A DNA stretch of 42,054 bases from CAYTGR01 sp964437445 (GCA_964437445.1 CAYTGR010000044.1:1-42054); one strand, 5' to 3'; counted from the stretch's first letter, positions 1 through 8,552 are shown. Numbers and translations: made by a program. The notes: generated by a model from the sequence alone, not told the origin.

Positions 1-19
1 AGGAGGAGTAGACTATCCT

Positions 20-1114
20 ATGATCCAACAGCCGATCAAGTTGACCCGGGGCGTCCCCCCACCCGAGTCGTTCCCGGTGGAACAGCTGGCCGAATGTGCA
101 GTAGCGGTGCTGCACAAGTACAGCGACGCGATCCTGCAATACGGGCCGGCCGGCGGCTTCCTGCCGCTGCGGCAATATCTGGCGCAATTACACGGCGTGC
201 CGGAGTACCGCGTCGTGGTCGGGCAGGGCTCGCTGCAATTGCAAGATCTCTGCGCCCGGATGATGATCACGCCGGGCGCGATCACGTATGTGGAAGAGCC
301 AACCTACGACCGCACGCTCACCATCCTGCGACGGGCCGGCGCCCTGGTCATCGGCTTCCCCTTAGACGGCGATGGGCCTGACGTGGACGCCCTTGAGGAA
401 CGGCTCAAGGACGAGGGCGAACGGCCGCTGCTCTTCTACATCATCCCCGATTTCCAAAATCCCAGCGGAACGGTGCTCTCCCTCAAAAAGCGCGAACGCA
501 TCGCGGCCCTGGCGCAGGAGTACGGCTTCTGGATCATTGAGGATGTGCCCTACCGCCGGTTGCGCTATCGTGGCGCAGAGCCGCCCACCGTCTACAGCCT
601 GGCCCCCGACCGGGTCTTCCTGATGTCATCTTACAGCAAGCTGATCAGCCCGGGACTGCGCGTAGGGTACATGATCATGCCGGAGACCATCGCCCGCCCG
701 CTGCTCAAGTTCATTGAGGACACCTACATCACGCCGGGGTACCTGGCGCAGGCCATCGTCTACGAGTATATCCAGCGCGGCTGGCTGGAGCCGAACATTG
801 AGACGCTCAAGGCGCTTTACGAGCCGCGTCTGGACGCCATGCTCGGCGCGCTGGACGAGCATATGGCCGGCCTGGCGACCTGGCGCCGGCCCGACGGCGG
901 CTTCTTCGTCGGGATGACGCTCCAGGCCGAGGTGCGCGCCAAGGTGCTGCTGGCCCAGGCGAAAGCCGCCGGGTTGCAGTTGACCGATGGGCGCGGCTTC
1001 TTCGCCAGCGGCGGCGGCGACCGCTTCGTCCGGCTGCCCTTCTGCGCGCTGACGCCGGAAGAAATCCGGGAGGGCATCCGGCGGCTGGCCGGCGTGATCC
1101 AGAGCCTGGGATAG
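20..1114 (+). CDS. PLP-dependent aminotransferase, class I/II (2-aminoadipate/MocR-C-terminal type)
   Basis: Cytosolic fold-type I aminotransferase of 364 residues that would move an amino group between an amino acid and a 2-oxoacid. The PLP Schiff-base lysine is K207 in SSYSKLISPGLRVGY. The PDFQNPSG segment (about 142-149) supplies the usual Asn, and EDVPY (about 174-178) supplies the Asp and Tyr that hold the cofactor ring. The protein begins directly with the substrate-arm region and has no winged-helix domain, so it is a stand-alone enzyme like LysN/2-aminoadipate transaminase and not a MocR regulator. An AGGAGG at 1-6 precedes the ATG. The next gene is 439 bp away behind repeats, so it is probably the end of an upstream operon. 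Family assignment is firm; the substrate is unknown. Confidence 0.88.
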   Translation: MIQQPIKLTRGVPPPESFPVEQLAECAVAVLHKYSDAILQYGPAGGFLPLRQYLAQLHGVPEYRVVVGQGSLQLQDLCARMMITPGAITYVEEPTYDRTLTILRRAGALVIGFPLDGDGPDVDALEERLKDEGERPLLFYIIPDFQNPSGTVLSLKKRERIAALAQEYGFWIIEDVPYRRLRYRGAEPPTVYSLAPDRVFLMSSYSKLISPGLRVGYMIMPETIARPLLKFIEDTYITPGYLAQAIVYEYIQRGWLEPNIETLKALYEPRLDAMLGALDEHMAGLATWRRPDGGFFVGMTLQAEVRAKVLLAQAKAAGLQLTDGRGFFASGGGDRFVRLPFCALTPEEIREGIRRLAGVIQSLG

Positions 1115-1125
1115 ACGAGAGGTTC

Positions 1126-1312
1126 GTAGTGCCGCGCTTCAGCGCGACTCAGACGGCGCTCAAGTCAGCGTTGTAACGTTTCAGCGTTTTAGCGGGTTGG
1201 CAGTGACGCGCTTTAGCGCGGCAAAACGGCGCTGAAGCGCCTCACTACAGACGAAGAGCGTTATTTTCAGAGGCGATTTCATCCTTCCGCCTTCATCCTT
1301 CATCCTTTCAGA
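1126..1312. repeat. Composite intergenic repeat: partial and full 48-bp palindromic element plus CTTCATCC tract
   Basis: It starts with a partial element at 1126-1161 (GTAGTGCCGCGCTTCAGCGC). A segment built on AGCGTTT...CAGCGTTTTAGCG follows. A full 48-bp element lies at 1201-1248, with ends CAGTGA and TCACTAC and inner palindromes GCGCTTTAGCGC and GGCGCTGAAGCGCC. After it come GAAGAGCGTTATTTTCAGAGG and a pyrimidine tract with repeated CTTCATCC at 1278-1310. The whole arrangement recurs at 35412-35700. Together with the next two repeats it fills the 439-bp gap 1115-1553, in which I see no gene. Confidence 0.85.
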
Positions 1313-1313
1313 A

Positions 1314-1458
1314 GGCGTTCACCAGCCATGGGATGAATAAGTCGTGAGCGGTGAGCAGGAAACAGGCACTGCTACCGGCTGCTCTCTGCTCACTCCTTAA
1401 CTGGTTTCTATTTTCAGAGGATTCCCCATGAACTGGCGTTCACCAGCCGTGGGATGAA
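1314..1458. repeat. 24-bp direct repeats flanking a GTGAGCAG/CTGCTCAC element
   Basis: GGCGTTCACCAGCCATGGGA-TGAA at 1314-1337 recurs with one change at 1435-1458. Between them, 1344-1420 is one copy of a second family: GTGAGCGGTGAGCAGGAAACAGG, a short variable centre, CTGCTCTCTGCTCACTCC, then TTAACTGGTTTCTATTTTCA. Its outer arms can pair. Other copies lie just upstream of the genes at 14372 and 35810. Confidence 0.8.
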
Positions 1459-1466
1459 AATTGGCT

Positions 1467-1541
1467 CGTAGTAACGCGCTTCAGCGCGTTGGACGGCGCT
1501 AAAGCGCCTGACTACAAGCAAAGCGCTATTTTCAAAGGAGG
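1467..1541. repeat. 48-bp palindromic element with attached Shine-Dalgarno tail
   Basis: GTAGTAACGCGCTTCAGCGC opens the element and GGCGCTAAAGCGCCTGACTAC closes it. GTAGT and ACTAC form the ends and there are two inner palindromes. The conserved downstream tail CGCTATTTTCAAAGGAGG contains the ribosome-binding site of the next gene, so the repeat appears to have brought the translation signal with it. Confidence 0.85.
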
Positions 1542-1553
1542 AGCCGAATAAAC

Positions 1554-2477
1554 TTGCCAGCCTGCACCAGTCGTCCTTATGCTGACGCCCATGATCTGGA
1601 CAGTATCTTAGCGTTACTGCACCGGGTCAGAGCACCGGAGCGATGCACCGATTACCCCGCTCCGGCCGACCTGCGCGAGCTGCTGGCCGTGCCCGACATC
1701 CAGGCCAATACTCGCCTGTGGGAAACGGAAGCGGGTCAGCTCCGCGCCTTTGCCCTCGTAGATACCTACCACAACCTGCTCTTTGAGTTTGAGGGCGACA
1801 TCGCCGGCCCCGATCTGCCCGCAGAGCTCATCCAATGGGGCGTGACGTGCCGCCGGCGTCAACCAACGGAAGAAGGGGAACCTGTGACGCTGGATTTCTG
1901 CTGCCGCGCCGACGATGAGGAGCGCTTAGCCCTGCTGACCCGGCACGGCTTCACCCAGCAACCCACACGCACGCTGCGCCTGAAGCGCTCGCTGCATGAC
2001 CCGATCCCAGAGCCGGTCTTACCCGCCGGGTTCACCCTGCGGCCCACCACCGGCCAGGATGAGGTGGAAGCGTGGGTGGCGCTCCATCGGGCGGCCTGGG
2101 GCACCGAGCACATGACCGTAGAGGGACGGAGTGCCATGCTGAGCGGCCCGGATTACGACCCGGAACTAGACCTGGTCGTAGTAGCGCCGGAGGGCCGCCT
2201 GGCCGCCTACTGCGTCTGTTGGATCAGCCAGGAAGAAAATGCCCGGACAGGGCGCAAGGAAGGGTACACCGATCCGGTGGCGACGCACCCCGATTACCAA
2301 CAGCGAGGATTGGCCCGCGCATTACTCTTGACCGGCCTGCGTCTGCTCCAGGCGCGGGGGATGGAAACCGCCGTCATGGGCACCAGCAGCGAAAACGAAA
2401 GGATGCTGCGGGCCGCCACCGCCGTAGGTTTTCAGGTAGTATCCACCGGGGTCTGGCTGGCAAAACCCGTCGAATAA
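1554..2477 (+). CDS. GNAT family N-acetyltransferase, tandem-domain
   Basis: Protein of 307 residues with two GNAT-like halves. The C-terminal half (about 155-305) has the acetyl-CoA pyrophosphate loop in THPDYQQRGLARALL, and the later ENERMLRAATAVGF typical of the fold. The N-terminal half keeps GNAT-like secondary structure but no clear CoA loop, so it is probably the non-catalytic partner seen in tandem GNATs. I chose the TTG start because AAAGGAGGAG ends 10 nt before it and no ATG fits better; that ribosome site sits in the tail of the repeat at 1467-1541. Twelve nucleotides separate it from the next gene, so the two are probably co-transcribed. Acceptor substrate unknown. Confidence 0.82.
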   Translation: MPACTSRPYADAHDLDSILALLHRVRAPERCTDYPAPADLRELLAVPDIQANTRLWETEAGQLRAFALVDTYHNLLFEFEGDIAGPDLPAELIQWGVTCRRRQPTEEGEPVTLDFCCRADDEERLALLTRHGFTQQPTRTLRLKRSLHDPIPEPVLPAGFTLRPTTGQDEVEAWVALHRAAWGTEHMTVEGRSAMLSGPDYDPELDLVVVAPEGRLAAYCVCWISQEENARTGRKEGYTDPVATHPDYQQRGLARALLLTGLRLLQARGMETAVMGTSSENERMLRAATAVGFQVVSTGVWLAKPVE

Positions 2478-2489
2478 CAAAGGAGCTCC

Positions 2490-3374
2490 ATGTTAGACTT
2501 TCTCAAAGGCGGCAAAACGCCATTAACCGTGACGGTAGACAAACCCTCGCCGATTTACTATCCCGGCGAGACCGTCCAGGCGACCGTGACCCTGGAGAGC
2601 TCGCGGGAGCTCAAAGTGCGCGCCGGTCAAATTGCCCTCATCGCCCAAGAGGATTACAAATATAACTACGAGGAGACCGACTCAGAGGGCGATCGCTCAA
2701 CCGGCAGCCGGTGGGGCCAGACCCGGCATGAAGTGGACCGGCGGGATTTCCTGGGCGAGACCGTTTTCCCCGCCAACACCCATCAGAGCTATGCTTTCAC
2801 CTTCGTGATCCCCCCTGCGGCTCCGCCCAGCGGCAGCGGCTCTATTTTCCGCCTCCAATGGTTCGTTGAGGTCAAGCTGGATCGCAAGCTGGCCGCCGAT
2901 GTGCACGGTCGCGCGGACCTGACGGTCCTCGCCCCGCCGCGCGGTCAACAGGTCACGCCGGGTGAATACGGCGACTCCAACCACCCTAACGACGCCGACC
3001 TCACGCTCTTCCTGCCCGGCCTGGAATGGGGACCCGGCCAAACCCTCACCGGCGAGCTGCGAGTCTACCCGCGCAAAGAGTTCACAGCGAACGAGGTCCG
3101 ATTGGAACTAGTGCAGCACGAATGGGTCCCCCGCGAACAGGGCAATGTCGCCGATACCATCGCGGCGAAAGTGAAACTGGCAAGCAAGACCGCCTTGCGC
3201 GCCGGTCAGGCCCAGCGGTTTCCCTTCCAGGTGATGCTGCCGGCCAACGCGGTTCCCAGCCTGGAGGGGCAAGAGGGCACCTTGAGCTGGTGCCTGCGCG
3301 GGATTCTCGCCCGCACCCTGCGCTCGGATGTCCGGGCGGAAGCAACCCTGACAGTCTATAACGGGCAGCGCTGA
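2490..3374 (+). CDS. Arrestin-like fold (Spo0M/arrestin-N related) protein
   Basis: Protein of 294 residues with no signal peptide or membrane span. It looks like two beta-sandwich domains, about 1-150 and 165-290. The segments YYPGETVQATVTLES (strand plus turn) and PANTHQSYAFTFVIPP, then a second GPGQTLTGELRVYP, are typical of the duplicated arrestin/Spo0M fold. Such proteins act as cytosolic scaffolds or regulators and not enzymes; any role here is inference. AAAGGAG at 2479-2485 precedes the ATG. It follows the GNAT gene by 12 nt. The TGA stop lies inside GCGCTGAAGCGC, the inner palindrome of the 48-bp repeat family, so the C-terminus may have been set by repeat insertion. Confidence 0.6.
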   Translation: MLDFLKGGKTPLTVTVDKPSPIYYPGETVQATVTLESSRELKVRAGQIALIAQEDYKYNYEETDSEGDRSTGSRWGQTRHEVDRRDFLGETVFPANTHQSYAFTFVIPPAAPPSGSGSIFRLQWFVEVKLDRKLAADVHGRADLTVLAPPRGQQVTPGEYGDSNHPNDADLTLFLPGLEWGPGQTLTGELRVYPRKEFTANEVRLELVQHEWVPREQGNVADTIAAKVKLASKTALRAGQAQRFPFQVMLPANAVPSLEGQEGTLSWCLRGILARTLRSDVRAEATLTVYNGQR

Positions 3375-3530
3375 AGCGCTTGACAACGAACTTTTCTGAC
3401 GAGAAATACCGCTTAAGAGCGAACTGAAGTTCACAGTACATCGGCTAAGCAGATTTTGGCAGAAGGCATAGCAATATTTCAGCCTTCCGCCTTCATCCTT
3501 CATGCTTTCTTCATACTTTTCAAAGGGAGG
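3366..3530. repeat. Repeat remnant and CTTCATCC tract leading to a Shine-Dalgarno
   Basis: GCAGCGCTGAAGCGCTTGAC resembles the right half of the 48-bp element and overlaps the preceding stop codon. At 3482-3530 the CTTCCGCCTTCATCCTTCAT tract ends in TTTTCAAAGGGAGG, which is the ribosome site of pyrB. A TTGACA at 3380-3385 has no convincing -10 at the right distance. Confidence 0.6.
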
Positions 3531-3538
3531 TTAACTCA

Positions 3539-4471
3539 ATGATGTTGGACTTTAAAGGGAAGGACATTTTGGATGGCGCACAATTCACGCGCCCGGAGCT
3601 GAACGCCATCCTGGCGGTGGCGGACGAGTTCCGTCTGGAGCTGGAGACACGGCCAGGGCTGGACCTGTTGCACGGCTACGTGCTGGGCGCGCTCTTCTTT
3701 GAGCCGAGCACCCGCACGCGCCTCTCGTTTGAGACGGCCATGCACCGGCTGGGCGGCGCCGTCGTCGGCTTCTCGTCGGCGGAATCCACCTCCGTGGCCA
3801 AGGGCGAGACGCTGGCCGACACGATCCGCACCGTGGACCAATACGTGGACGTGATCGCCATGCGCCATCCGGCCATCGGCTCGGCGAAGGAAGCGGCGGC
3901 CGTCGCGCAGGCCCCCGTCCTTAACGGCGGTGACGGGGCCGGGCAACATCCCACCCAGGCGCTGCTGGATCTCTACACCATCCAGCGCGAATGCGGCGGG
4001 CTGGACGGCAAAACGCTCGTCCTCTGTGGCGATCTCAAATACGGCCGGACCGTGCATTCCGGCGTGGAGCTCTACAAGCACTACGGCATCCGGTTGATCC
4101 TGGTAGCGCCGGAGGCGTTGCAAATGCCCGCCGAGATCACCGCCCGGCTGCGCGCCCGGGGCGTCACCGTGGAAGAGACGCCCGATCTGGCCGCCGCTCT
4201 GAAAGAGGCCGACGTGCTCTACATGACCCGCATCCAGAAAGAGCGCTTTGCCGACGTGGCCGAATACGAACGGCTGAAGGGCAGCTACATCCTCACCCGC
4301 GAGATGGTGGAACGGCTCAACCCGCACGTCAAAGTCATGCACCCGCTCCCGCGCGTCAACGAAATCGCCCCTGACGTGGATCCGCTCACCAACGCCGCCT
4401 ACTTCCGCCAGGCGAAGAACGGCGTCTACGTACGCATGGCGTTGATTGCGCTGGTGTTGGGAAAAATATAA
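3539..4471 (+). CDS. pyrB: Aspartate carbamoyltransferase catalytic subunit
   Basis: Joins carbamoyl phosphate to L-aspartate to give N-carbamoyl-aspartate, the first committed step of pyrimidine synthesis. The 310 residues match the usual catalytic-chain length. The carbamoyl-phosphate loop is S57-T-R-T-R61 in FEPSTRTRLSFETA. H137-P-T-Q140, GDLKYGRTVHS and MHPLPRVNEI (267-276) are also present. The SVAKGETLAD loop and the LPR motif fit aspartate and not ornithine transcarbamoylase. AGGGAGG at 3524-3530 sets the start; the next codon is also ATG. No regulatory chain (pyrI) or other pyr gene is nearby, which is unusual. It is followed 89 bp later by molybdenum hydroxylase genes. Confidence 0.95.
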   Translation: MMLDFKGKDILDGAQFTRPELNAILAVADEFRLELETRPGLDLLHGYVLGALFFEPSTRTRLSFETAMHRLGGAVVGFSSAESTSVAKGETLADTIRTVDQYVDVIAMRHPAIGSAKEAAAVAQAPVLNGGDGAGQHPTQALLDLYTIQRECGGLDGKTLVLCGDLKYGRTVHSGVELYKHYGIRLILVAPEALQMPAEITARLRARGVTVEETPDLAAALKEADVLYMTRIQKERFADVAEYERLKGSYILTREMVERLNPHVKVMHPLPRVNEIAPDVDPLTNAAYFRQAKNGVYVRMALIALVLGKI

Positions 4472-4494
4472 AGGGACGCAGGCGCCCGCTGTTG

Positions 4495-4541
4495 TGACCA
4501 CAGACCACCGCTGGTCCAACCTGGCCGGTCGTCCCAGGTTG
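4495..4541 (+). terminator. ACCACAGACC-type repeat with hairpin before the hydroxylase operon
   Basis: GTGACCACAGACCACC at 4495-4510 belongs to the ACCACAGACC repeat family. CAACCTGG (4517-4524) pairs perfectly with CCAGGTTG (4534-4541) around a 9-nt loop and is followed by a short TTTGATTT. It could be a weak terminator after pyrB, or could fold near the ribosome site of the next gene. Confidence 0.35.
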
Positions 4542-4560
4542 TTTGATTTCAGGAGGTAAG

Positions 4561-6900
4561 ATGGAAGACCAAAAATTTAAGATTGTCGGGCACGTCACGC
4601 CACGCAAGGATGGGATTGCCCGCGTCACGGGGCAGGAACAATTCTCGGTAGATATCACGCTGCCCCGGATGTTGCACGGGCGCGTGGTGGCGGCTCCCTA
4701 CGCCCACGCGCGCATCAAAAGCATAGATACCAGCGCCGCCGAGGCCATGGGCGCGGTTGTCATCACCTTCGCCGACATCCCCCCGGTCCGCTACAACGAG
4801 CGGATCATCACCGTGCCCTGGGCGCTGCACAGGGATCACTACGTGCTGGCGGATAAGGTGCGACGGATGGGCGAGGCGGTCGCCGCCGTCGCTGCCGAGA
4901 CCGAGGAACTGGCCGAGCGCGCCGCCCGCGCCGTCGTCGTGGAATACGAGCCGCTGCCGGTGGTGCTGGACCCGGTCGCCGCGCTGGAACCGGAGGCCGA
5001 GCCGCTCTACGAGACGGTGATGTACGGCGATCAAGAGATCCCGGTGGAGCGCAACATCGCCTGCACCCGCGACGTGGTGGAAGGCGACGTAGAAACCGCC
5101 TTCGCCGAGGCCGACATCATCTTAGAGCGCACCTTCACCACGCAGCGCATCTACCACGCCCAAATGGAGACCAAGACCGCCGTCTGCCGCCCGGAGCCGG
5201 ATGGCGGGCTGACCGTCTGGGGTACGGTGCAATCCATCCACAACACCCGTATCGTCTTAGGGCAGATCTTCGGCATCCCGCTGAGCAAGATCAACGTCAA
5301 ACGGATGCCGGTCGGCGGCACCTTCGGCTCCAGCATCCAGATGAATTCCGTGGTCCCCATCTGCGCGGCGTTAGCGCTCAAGGCGCGGCGCCCGGTTAAA
5401 ATGACGCTGGCGCGCGAAGAGGATATGCACGACCACGCCCGCTACCCCGTACAGACGCACGTCCAGCTGGCAGCCAGGAAAGACGGCACGCTGCTGGGCC
5501 TCAAGATGGAGCTCATCACCGACATCGGCGCGCACATCGTCCAGGGCTACTCGTTCCTGGGCGTCTCCATCGGCTGGGCGGTCTCGCTCTACCGCATCCC
5601 CCACATCCGCTACCACGGCGTCGCCGTCTACACCAACAAGGCGCCCGCCTGCGCCATGCAGGGCTTCGGCAACCCGCAGGCGACCTTCATGATGGAATCC
5701 CTCATGGATGAGCTGGCCGAACAGCTGGATATGGACCCGCTGGAGCTGCGGCTGAAGAACTACGTCGGCCTGGGCGATACCTTCTGGGGCCAGGGGCCGC
5801 TGGTCCGCTCCATCGTCAAGAGCGACGGCGTGCCCGAGCTGCTGCGCACCGGCGCCGAGCTGATCGGCTGGGAGCAGCGTCCCCGCCCCGGCAGCCAGAC
5901 CGGGCGGTACCGGCGCGGGATCGGGCTGGGACGCGGGTTTCACACCTCCAGCGCCGGCGCCCCCCAACCCGGCGACGTGATTGACTACTCCGGCGCGCTG
6001 GTCAAAGTCAACCAGGATGGCTCGGTAGACATCGTCTCGGCGGTAATGGATCACGGCGGCGGGACGTTGGAAGCGATGGCGAAACTGGTCGCCGAGACGC
6101 TCTGCGTGCCGCTGGACAAAGTCAACGTCGCCCCGGCGGAGACCTGCTCCACCGTCTACGACGTGACCACGCACGCCACGCGCGGCGTCTACGCCGGCTG
6201 CGGCGCTGCCGTCCGGGTCGCCGAGCAGGTCCGGCAGGAGATTTTTGAGACGGCGGCCCACTACCTCAACGTCATGCCCGGTGCGCTGGCCCTGCGGCTG
6301 GATGCCGGCCTGGGACAAAGTGTCATCTACGCGCCCGACATCCCCGGTCGCCAGATGACGTTAGGCGAACTGGCGACCCGCTGCTGGACCGAGAGCCGCA
6401 AAACTATCGCCCAGGTGGATAGCTACCGCCCGACCAGTTGCCCGCCGGCCTACGTGACCGTCTTCGTGGAAGTGGAAGTGGATACCTGGACCGGCATCGT
6501 CCGCACGCTGAAGGCGGTGTTGGGCAGCGACTGCGGCACCGTCGTCAACCCCGATCTCGCCGCCGGCCAGCTGGAAGGCGGGCTTTCCAAAGGGGCCGGC
6601 TACGCCCTCTACGAGAGCAACACCTGGGACGCCGAAGGGCAGCTCACCTCGCGCGGCTACTGGATTGACGCCAAAACGCCCGCCATCGCCGAAAGCCCGC
6701 TGCTGGCCGACCTGCGCACGCACTTCGCGCACACCTACGAGCCGACCGGCCCCCTGGGCGCCAAAGGCATCGGCGAAGCTGCCACCAACCCGGTCGCGGC
6801 GGCCTATGCCAACGCCGTCGCCAACGCCATCGGCGTCCGCTTCTACGAGCTGCCCATCACCCCGGAAAAGATCGTGGCGGCGCTGGAGGGGCGGAAATAG
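4561..6900 (+). CDS. Molybdenum hydroxylase large (molybdopterin-binding) subunit, variant active site
   Basis: Xanthine-dehydrogenase-family large subunit of 779 residues that would bind the molybdenum-pterin cofactor and hydroxylate an aldehyde or N-heterocycle. The aldehyde-oxidase a/b domain is about 15-130 and the Mo-binding region about 140-770. The catalytic glutamate is E739 in GAKGIGEA. Two usually strict loops are changed: GGGFGGK reads GGTFGSS (252-258), and AFRGFG reads AMQGFG, placing Gln at 367 where xanthine oxidases have a substrate-binding Arg. The CoxL selenium/copper loop is absent, so it is not a CO dehydrogenase. I chose the ATG after AGGAGG (4551-4556); an in-frame TTG at 4543 lies upstream of that site. 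Its partner is probably the fused subunit that follows. Confidence 0.88.
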   Translation: MEDQKFKIVGHVTPRKDGIARVTGQEQFSVDITLPRMLHGRVVAAPYAHARIKSIDTSAAEAMGAVVITFADIPPVRYNERIITVPWALHRDHYVLADKVRRMGEAVAAVAAETEELAERAARAVVVEYEPLPVVLDPVAALEPEAEPLYETVMYGDQEIPVERNIACTRDVVEGDVETAFAEADIILERTFTTQRIYHAQMETKTAVCRPEPDGGLTVWGTVQSIHNTRIVLGQIFGIPLSKINVKRMPVGGTFGSSIQMNSVVPICAALALKARRPVKMTLAREEDMHDHARYPVQTHVQLAARKDGTLLGLKMELITDIGAHIVQGYSFLGVSIGWAVSLYRIPHIRYHGVAVYTNKAPACAMQGFGNPQATFMMESLMDELAEQLDMDPLELRLKNYVGLGDTFWGQGPLVRSIVKSDGVPELLRTGAELIGWEQRPRPGSQTGRYRRGIGLGRGFHTSSAGAPQPGDVIDYSGALVKVNQDGSVDIVSAVMDHGGGTLEAMAKLVAETLCVPLDKVNVAPAETCSTVYDVTTHATRGVYAGCGAAVRVAEQVRQEIFETAAHYLNVMPGALALRLDAGLGQSVIYAPDIPGRQMTLGELATRCWTESRKTIAQVDSYRPTSCPPAYVTVFVEVEVDTWTGIVRTLKAVLGSDCGTVVNPDLAAGQLEGGLSKGAGYALYESNTWDAEGQLTSRGYWIDAKTPAIAESPLLADLRTHFAHTYEPTGPLGAKGIGEAATNPVAAAYANAVANAIGVRFYELPITPEKIVAALEGRK

Positions 6901-6903
6901 GTG

Positions 6904-6992
6904 ACAGACCACCGACAACAGACTGCCGACCACTGACCACAGACCACCTCTTCTTTAGTCGTCTGTTGTCCGTCGTCCGTTGTCATTTATAC
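6904..6992. repeat. ACCACAGACC-type repeat with inverted arms
   Basis: Runs of GACAGACCACCGACAACAGAC, ACCACTGACCACAGACCACC and, on the other arm, GTCTGTTGTCCGTCGTCCG. GACAACAGAC (6914-6923) is the exact reverse complement of GTCTGTTGTC (6961-6970), so the element can fold. It fills most of the gap between the two subunit genes. Confidence 0.75.
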
Positions 6993-7008
6993 GCGGAAGG
7001 ACAGAACC

Positions 7009-8454
7009 ATGACCGAAAAACATCACAACCAGATGACCAATAGCCATCTTTTGGTCAACCCGTTTGGCTATTGGGAAGCAGCAACCGTAAGCGAAGCGGT
7101 AGCCGTGCTCTACGAAGCAGGGGAGCGGGCGCGGGTGCTGGCCGGCGGGACCAATGTGCTGGTCGCCATGAAGATGGAGCGCGAAGCGCCCGAACTGCTG
7201 GTCAACATCAGCCACATTCCGGGGCTGGATGCCATTGAGCCGGAGGGGGACGGCCTGCGCATCGGCGCTACGGCGACCATTCGCGCCGTCGGCACGCACC
7301 CGGTGGTGCAGGCGCGCTACCCGGCGCTGGCCGAAGCCTGTCTGGCGTTCGGCAGCACCCAAATCCAGATGATGGGGACCATCGGCGGCAATCTCTGCAA
7401 CGGCTCGCCCGCCTCCGACACCGTCCCGGCGCTGCTGGCTTTAGAGGCGCGGCTGCTCATCGCCGGGCCGAACGGCGAGCGGGAAACGGCCCTGGCCGAC
7501 TTCCTGTTAGGGCCGGGCAAGGTGGATTTACAGCCGGGCGAGCTGCTGATCGCGGTGCGGCTGCCCCCGCCGCCCCCCGGCGCGGTGAGCCTCTTTGCCA
7601 AAGTCGCGCGCGTCGCCGCCGACCTGGCCAAGGCCAGCGTCGCCGCCCTGCTGGTCCGCGAAGGTGACCGCCTCACCGAAGTGCGCTTAGCCTGCGGCTC
7701 CGTTGCGCCGACGGCCATCCGCCTGCCGCGCACCGAGGCGGCGCTGCGCGGGCAACCGCTCACGCCGGAGCTCCTGGCCGAAGCCGGGCGCCTGGCCGGC
7801 GAGGAGATCAGCCCGATTGACGATGTCCGCTCCACCGCCTGGTACCGCCGCCGCCTGATCAACGCGATGGTCCAGGATGCGCTGACGTTAGCGAGTCAAC
7901 GTGCCAGCGGGCCGGCGAGTCAGCGAGCCAACGAGCCAACGGGTCAACAAGTCGCCCCCTCACGCCCGGTGCAACACGCCCTGCGCAACACGCCCCAGCC
8001 CATTGAGCTGCTGGTCAACGGCAAATCGGAGCGCCTCAGCGTCATGCCGCATGAGCTGCTGCTCAACGTGCTGCGCGAGCGGCTCCAGCTGACCGGCACG
8101 AAGTATGGTTGCGGCGTCGGCGAGTGCGGGGCCTGCACCGTAGCCATAGACGGCCGGCCGGCGCTGGCCTGTCTTACCCTGGCTATTGCGGCCAACGGGC
8201 GCTCCATCACTACCATTGAGGGCCTCCAGCGGCCGGATGGCACGCTCCACCCGCTCCAGCAAGCATTCATTGACGAGGCGGCCTTCCAGTGCGGCTACTG
8301 CACGCCGGGGATGATCATGACCGCGCACTGCCTGCTGCACGAGCTCCCACAGCCGACCGAGATGGAGATCCGCGATTACCTGAAGGGCAACCGCTGTCGC
8401 TGCACCGGTTACGCCAGCATCGTGCGGGCCGTGCTCAAAGCAGCCGGGGGTTGA
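7009..8454 (+). CDS. Molybdenum hydroxylase FAD-binding and 2Fe-2S subunits fused in one chain
   Basis: A 481-residue electron-transfer subunit that passes electrons from the Mo site to FAD. Residues 1-293 are the medium subunit, with FAD motifs VLAGGTNVLV and MMGTIGGNLCNGSPASD. Residues about 328-481 are the small subunit: CGVGECGAC plus a later Cys for the plant-type cluster, then CGYCTPGM and CRCTGY for the second cluster. Normally these are separate genes, as in the second set just downstream. The joining linker (about 294-328) is Gln/Ala/Pro rich and low-complexity, and looks like translated intergenic repeat. GGAAGGA at 6995-7001 precedes the ATG. It probably pairs with the large subunit just upstream. 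Confidence 0.9.
   Translation: MTEKHHNQMTNSHLLVNPFGYWEAATVSEAVAVLYEAGERARVLAGGTNVLVAMKMEREAPELLVNISHIPGLDAIEPEGDGLRIGATATIRAVGTHPVVQARYPALAEACLAFGSTQIQMMGTIGGNLCNGSPASDTVPALLALEARLLIAGPNGERETALADFLLGPGKVDLQPGELLIAVRLPPPPPGAVSLFAKVARVAADLAKASVAALLVREGDRLTEVRLACGSVAPTAIRLPRTEAALRGQPLTPELLAEAGRLAGEEISPIDDVRSTAWYRRRLINAMVQDALTLASQRASGPASQRANEPTGQQVAPSRPVQHALRNTPQPIELLVNGKSERLSVMPHELLLNVLRERLQLTGTKYGCGVGECGACTVAIDGRPALACLTLAIAANGRSITTIEGLQRPDGTLHPLQQAFIDEAAFQCGYCTPGMIMTAHCLLHELPQPTEMEIRDYLKGNRCRCTGYASIVRAVLKAAGG
7891..8000 (+). repeat. Low-complexity repeat inside a gene, encoding the subunit linker
   Basis: Degenerate 8-9 bp units (GCGAGTCAAC, GCGAGTCAGC, GAGCCAACG, GGGTCAAC) run to about 7952. 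Two GCAACACGCC units (7971-7980 and 7985-7994) follow. The stretch stays in frame and gives the SQRA/SQRAN-type linker between the FAD and 2Fe-2S domains. The unit structure is what one expects of an intergenic repeat and not of a protein domain. Confidence 0.6.
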
Positions 8455-8471
8455 TAAAAGAGGAATGGGCC

Positions 8472-8510
8472 TGGAGCGCCAAGCTAGAGCGCGATCCAGA
8501 TGGCGCTCCA
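8472..8510. repeat. Inverted repeat in the subunit gap
   Basis: TGGAGCGCCA (8472-8481) and TGGCGCTCCA (8501-8510) are perfect reverse complements around 19 nt. The style resembles the GCGC palindromes of the 48-bp family but the sequence differs. It has no T-run and lies 30 bp before the ribosome site of the next gene. Confidence 0.6.
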
Positions 8511-8552
8511 GCGCCGCACGATGAACACGATATTTACGCTAAGGAGGTTTTT

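Noticed and set aside
1126..1541. Clustered short repeats resembling a CRISPR array (also 35412-35700)
   Set aside because: Repeat spacing is irregular, units are palindromic and diverged, there are no unique equal-length spacers, and no cas gene is present.
3539..4471. Ornithine or other carbamoyltransferase
   Set aside because: The SVAKGETLAD loop and MHPLPR motif, and near-colinear similarity to aspartate carbamoyltransferase, favour PyrB.
5371..6318. Long open frames antisense to the hydroxylase genes and to other genes
   Set aside because: GC-rich third positions open the opposite strand; these frames have biased composition, no ribosome sites and no recognisable domains, while the plus-strand frames match known families.
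4561..6900. Carbon monoxide dehydrogenase large subunit (CoxL)
   Set aside because: The diagnostic Cys-containing active-site loop of form I CoxL is absent; the loop reads AMQGFG.
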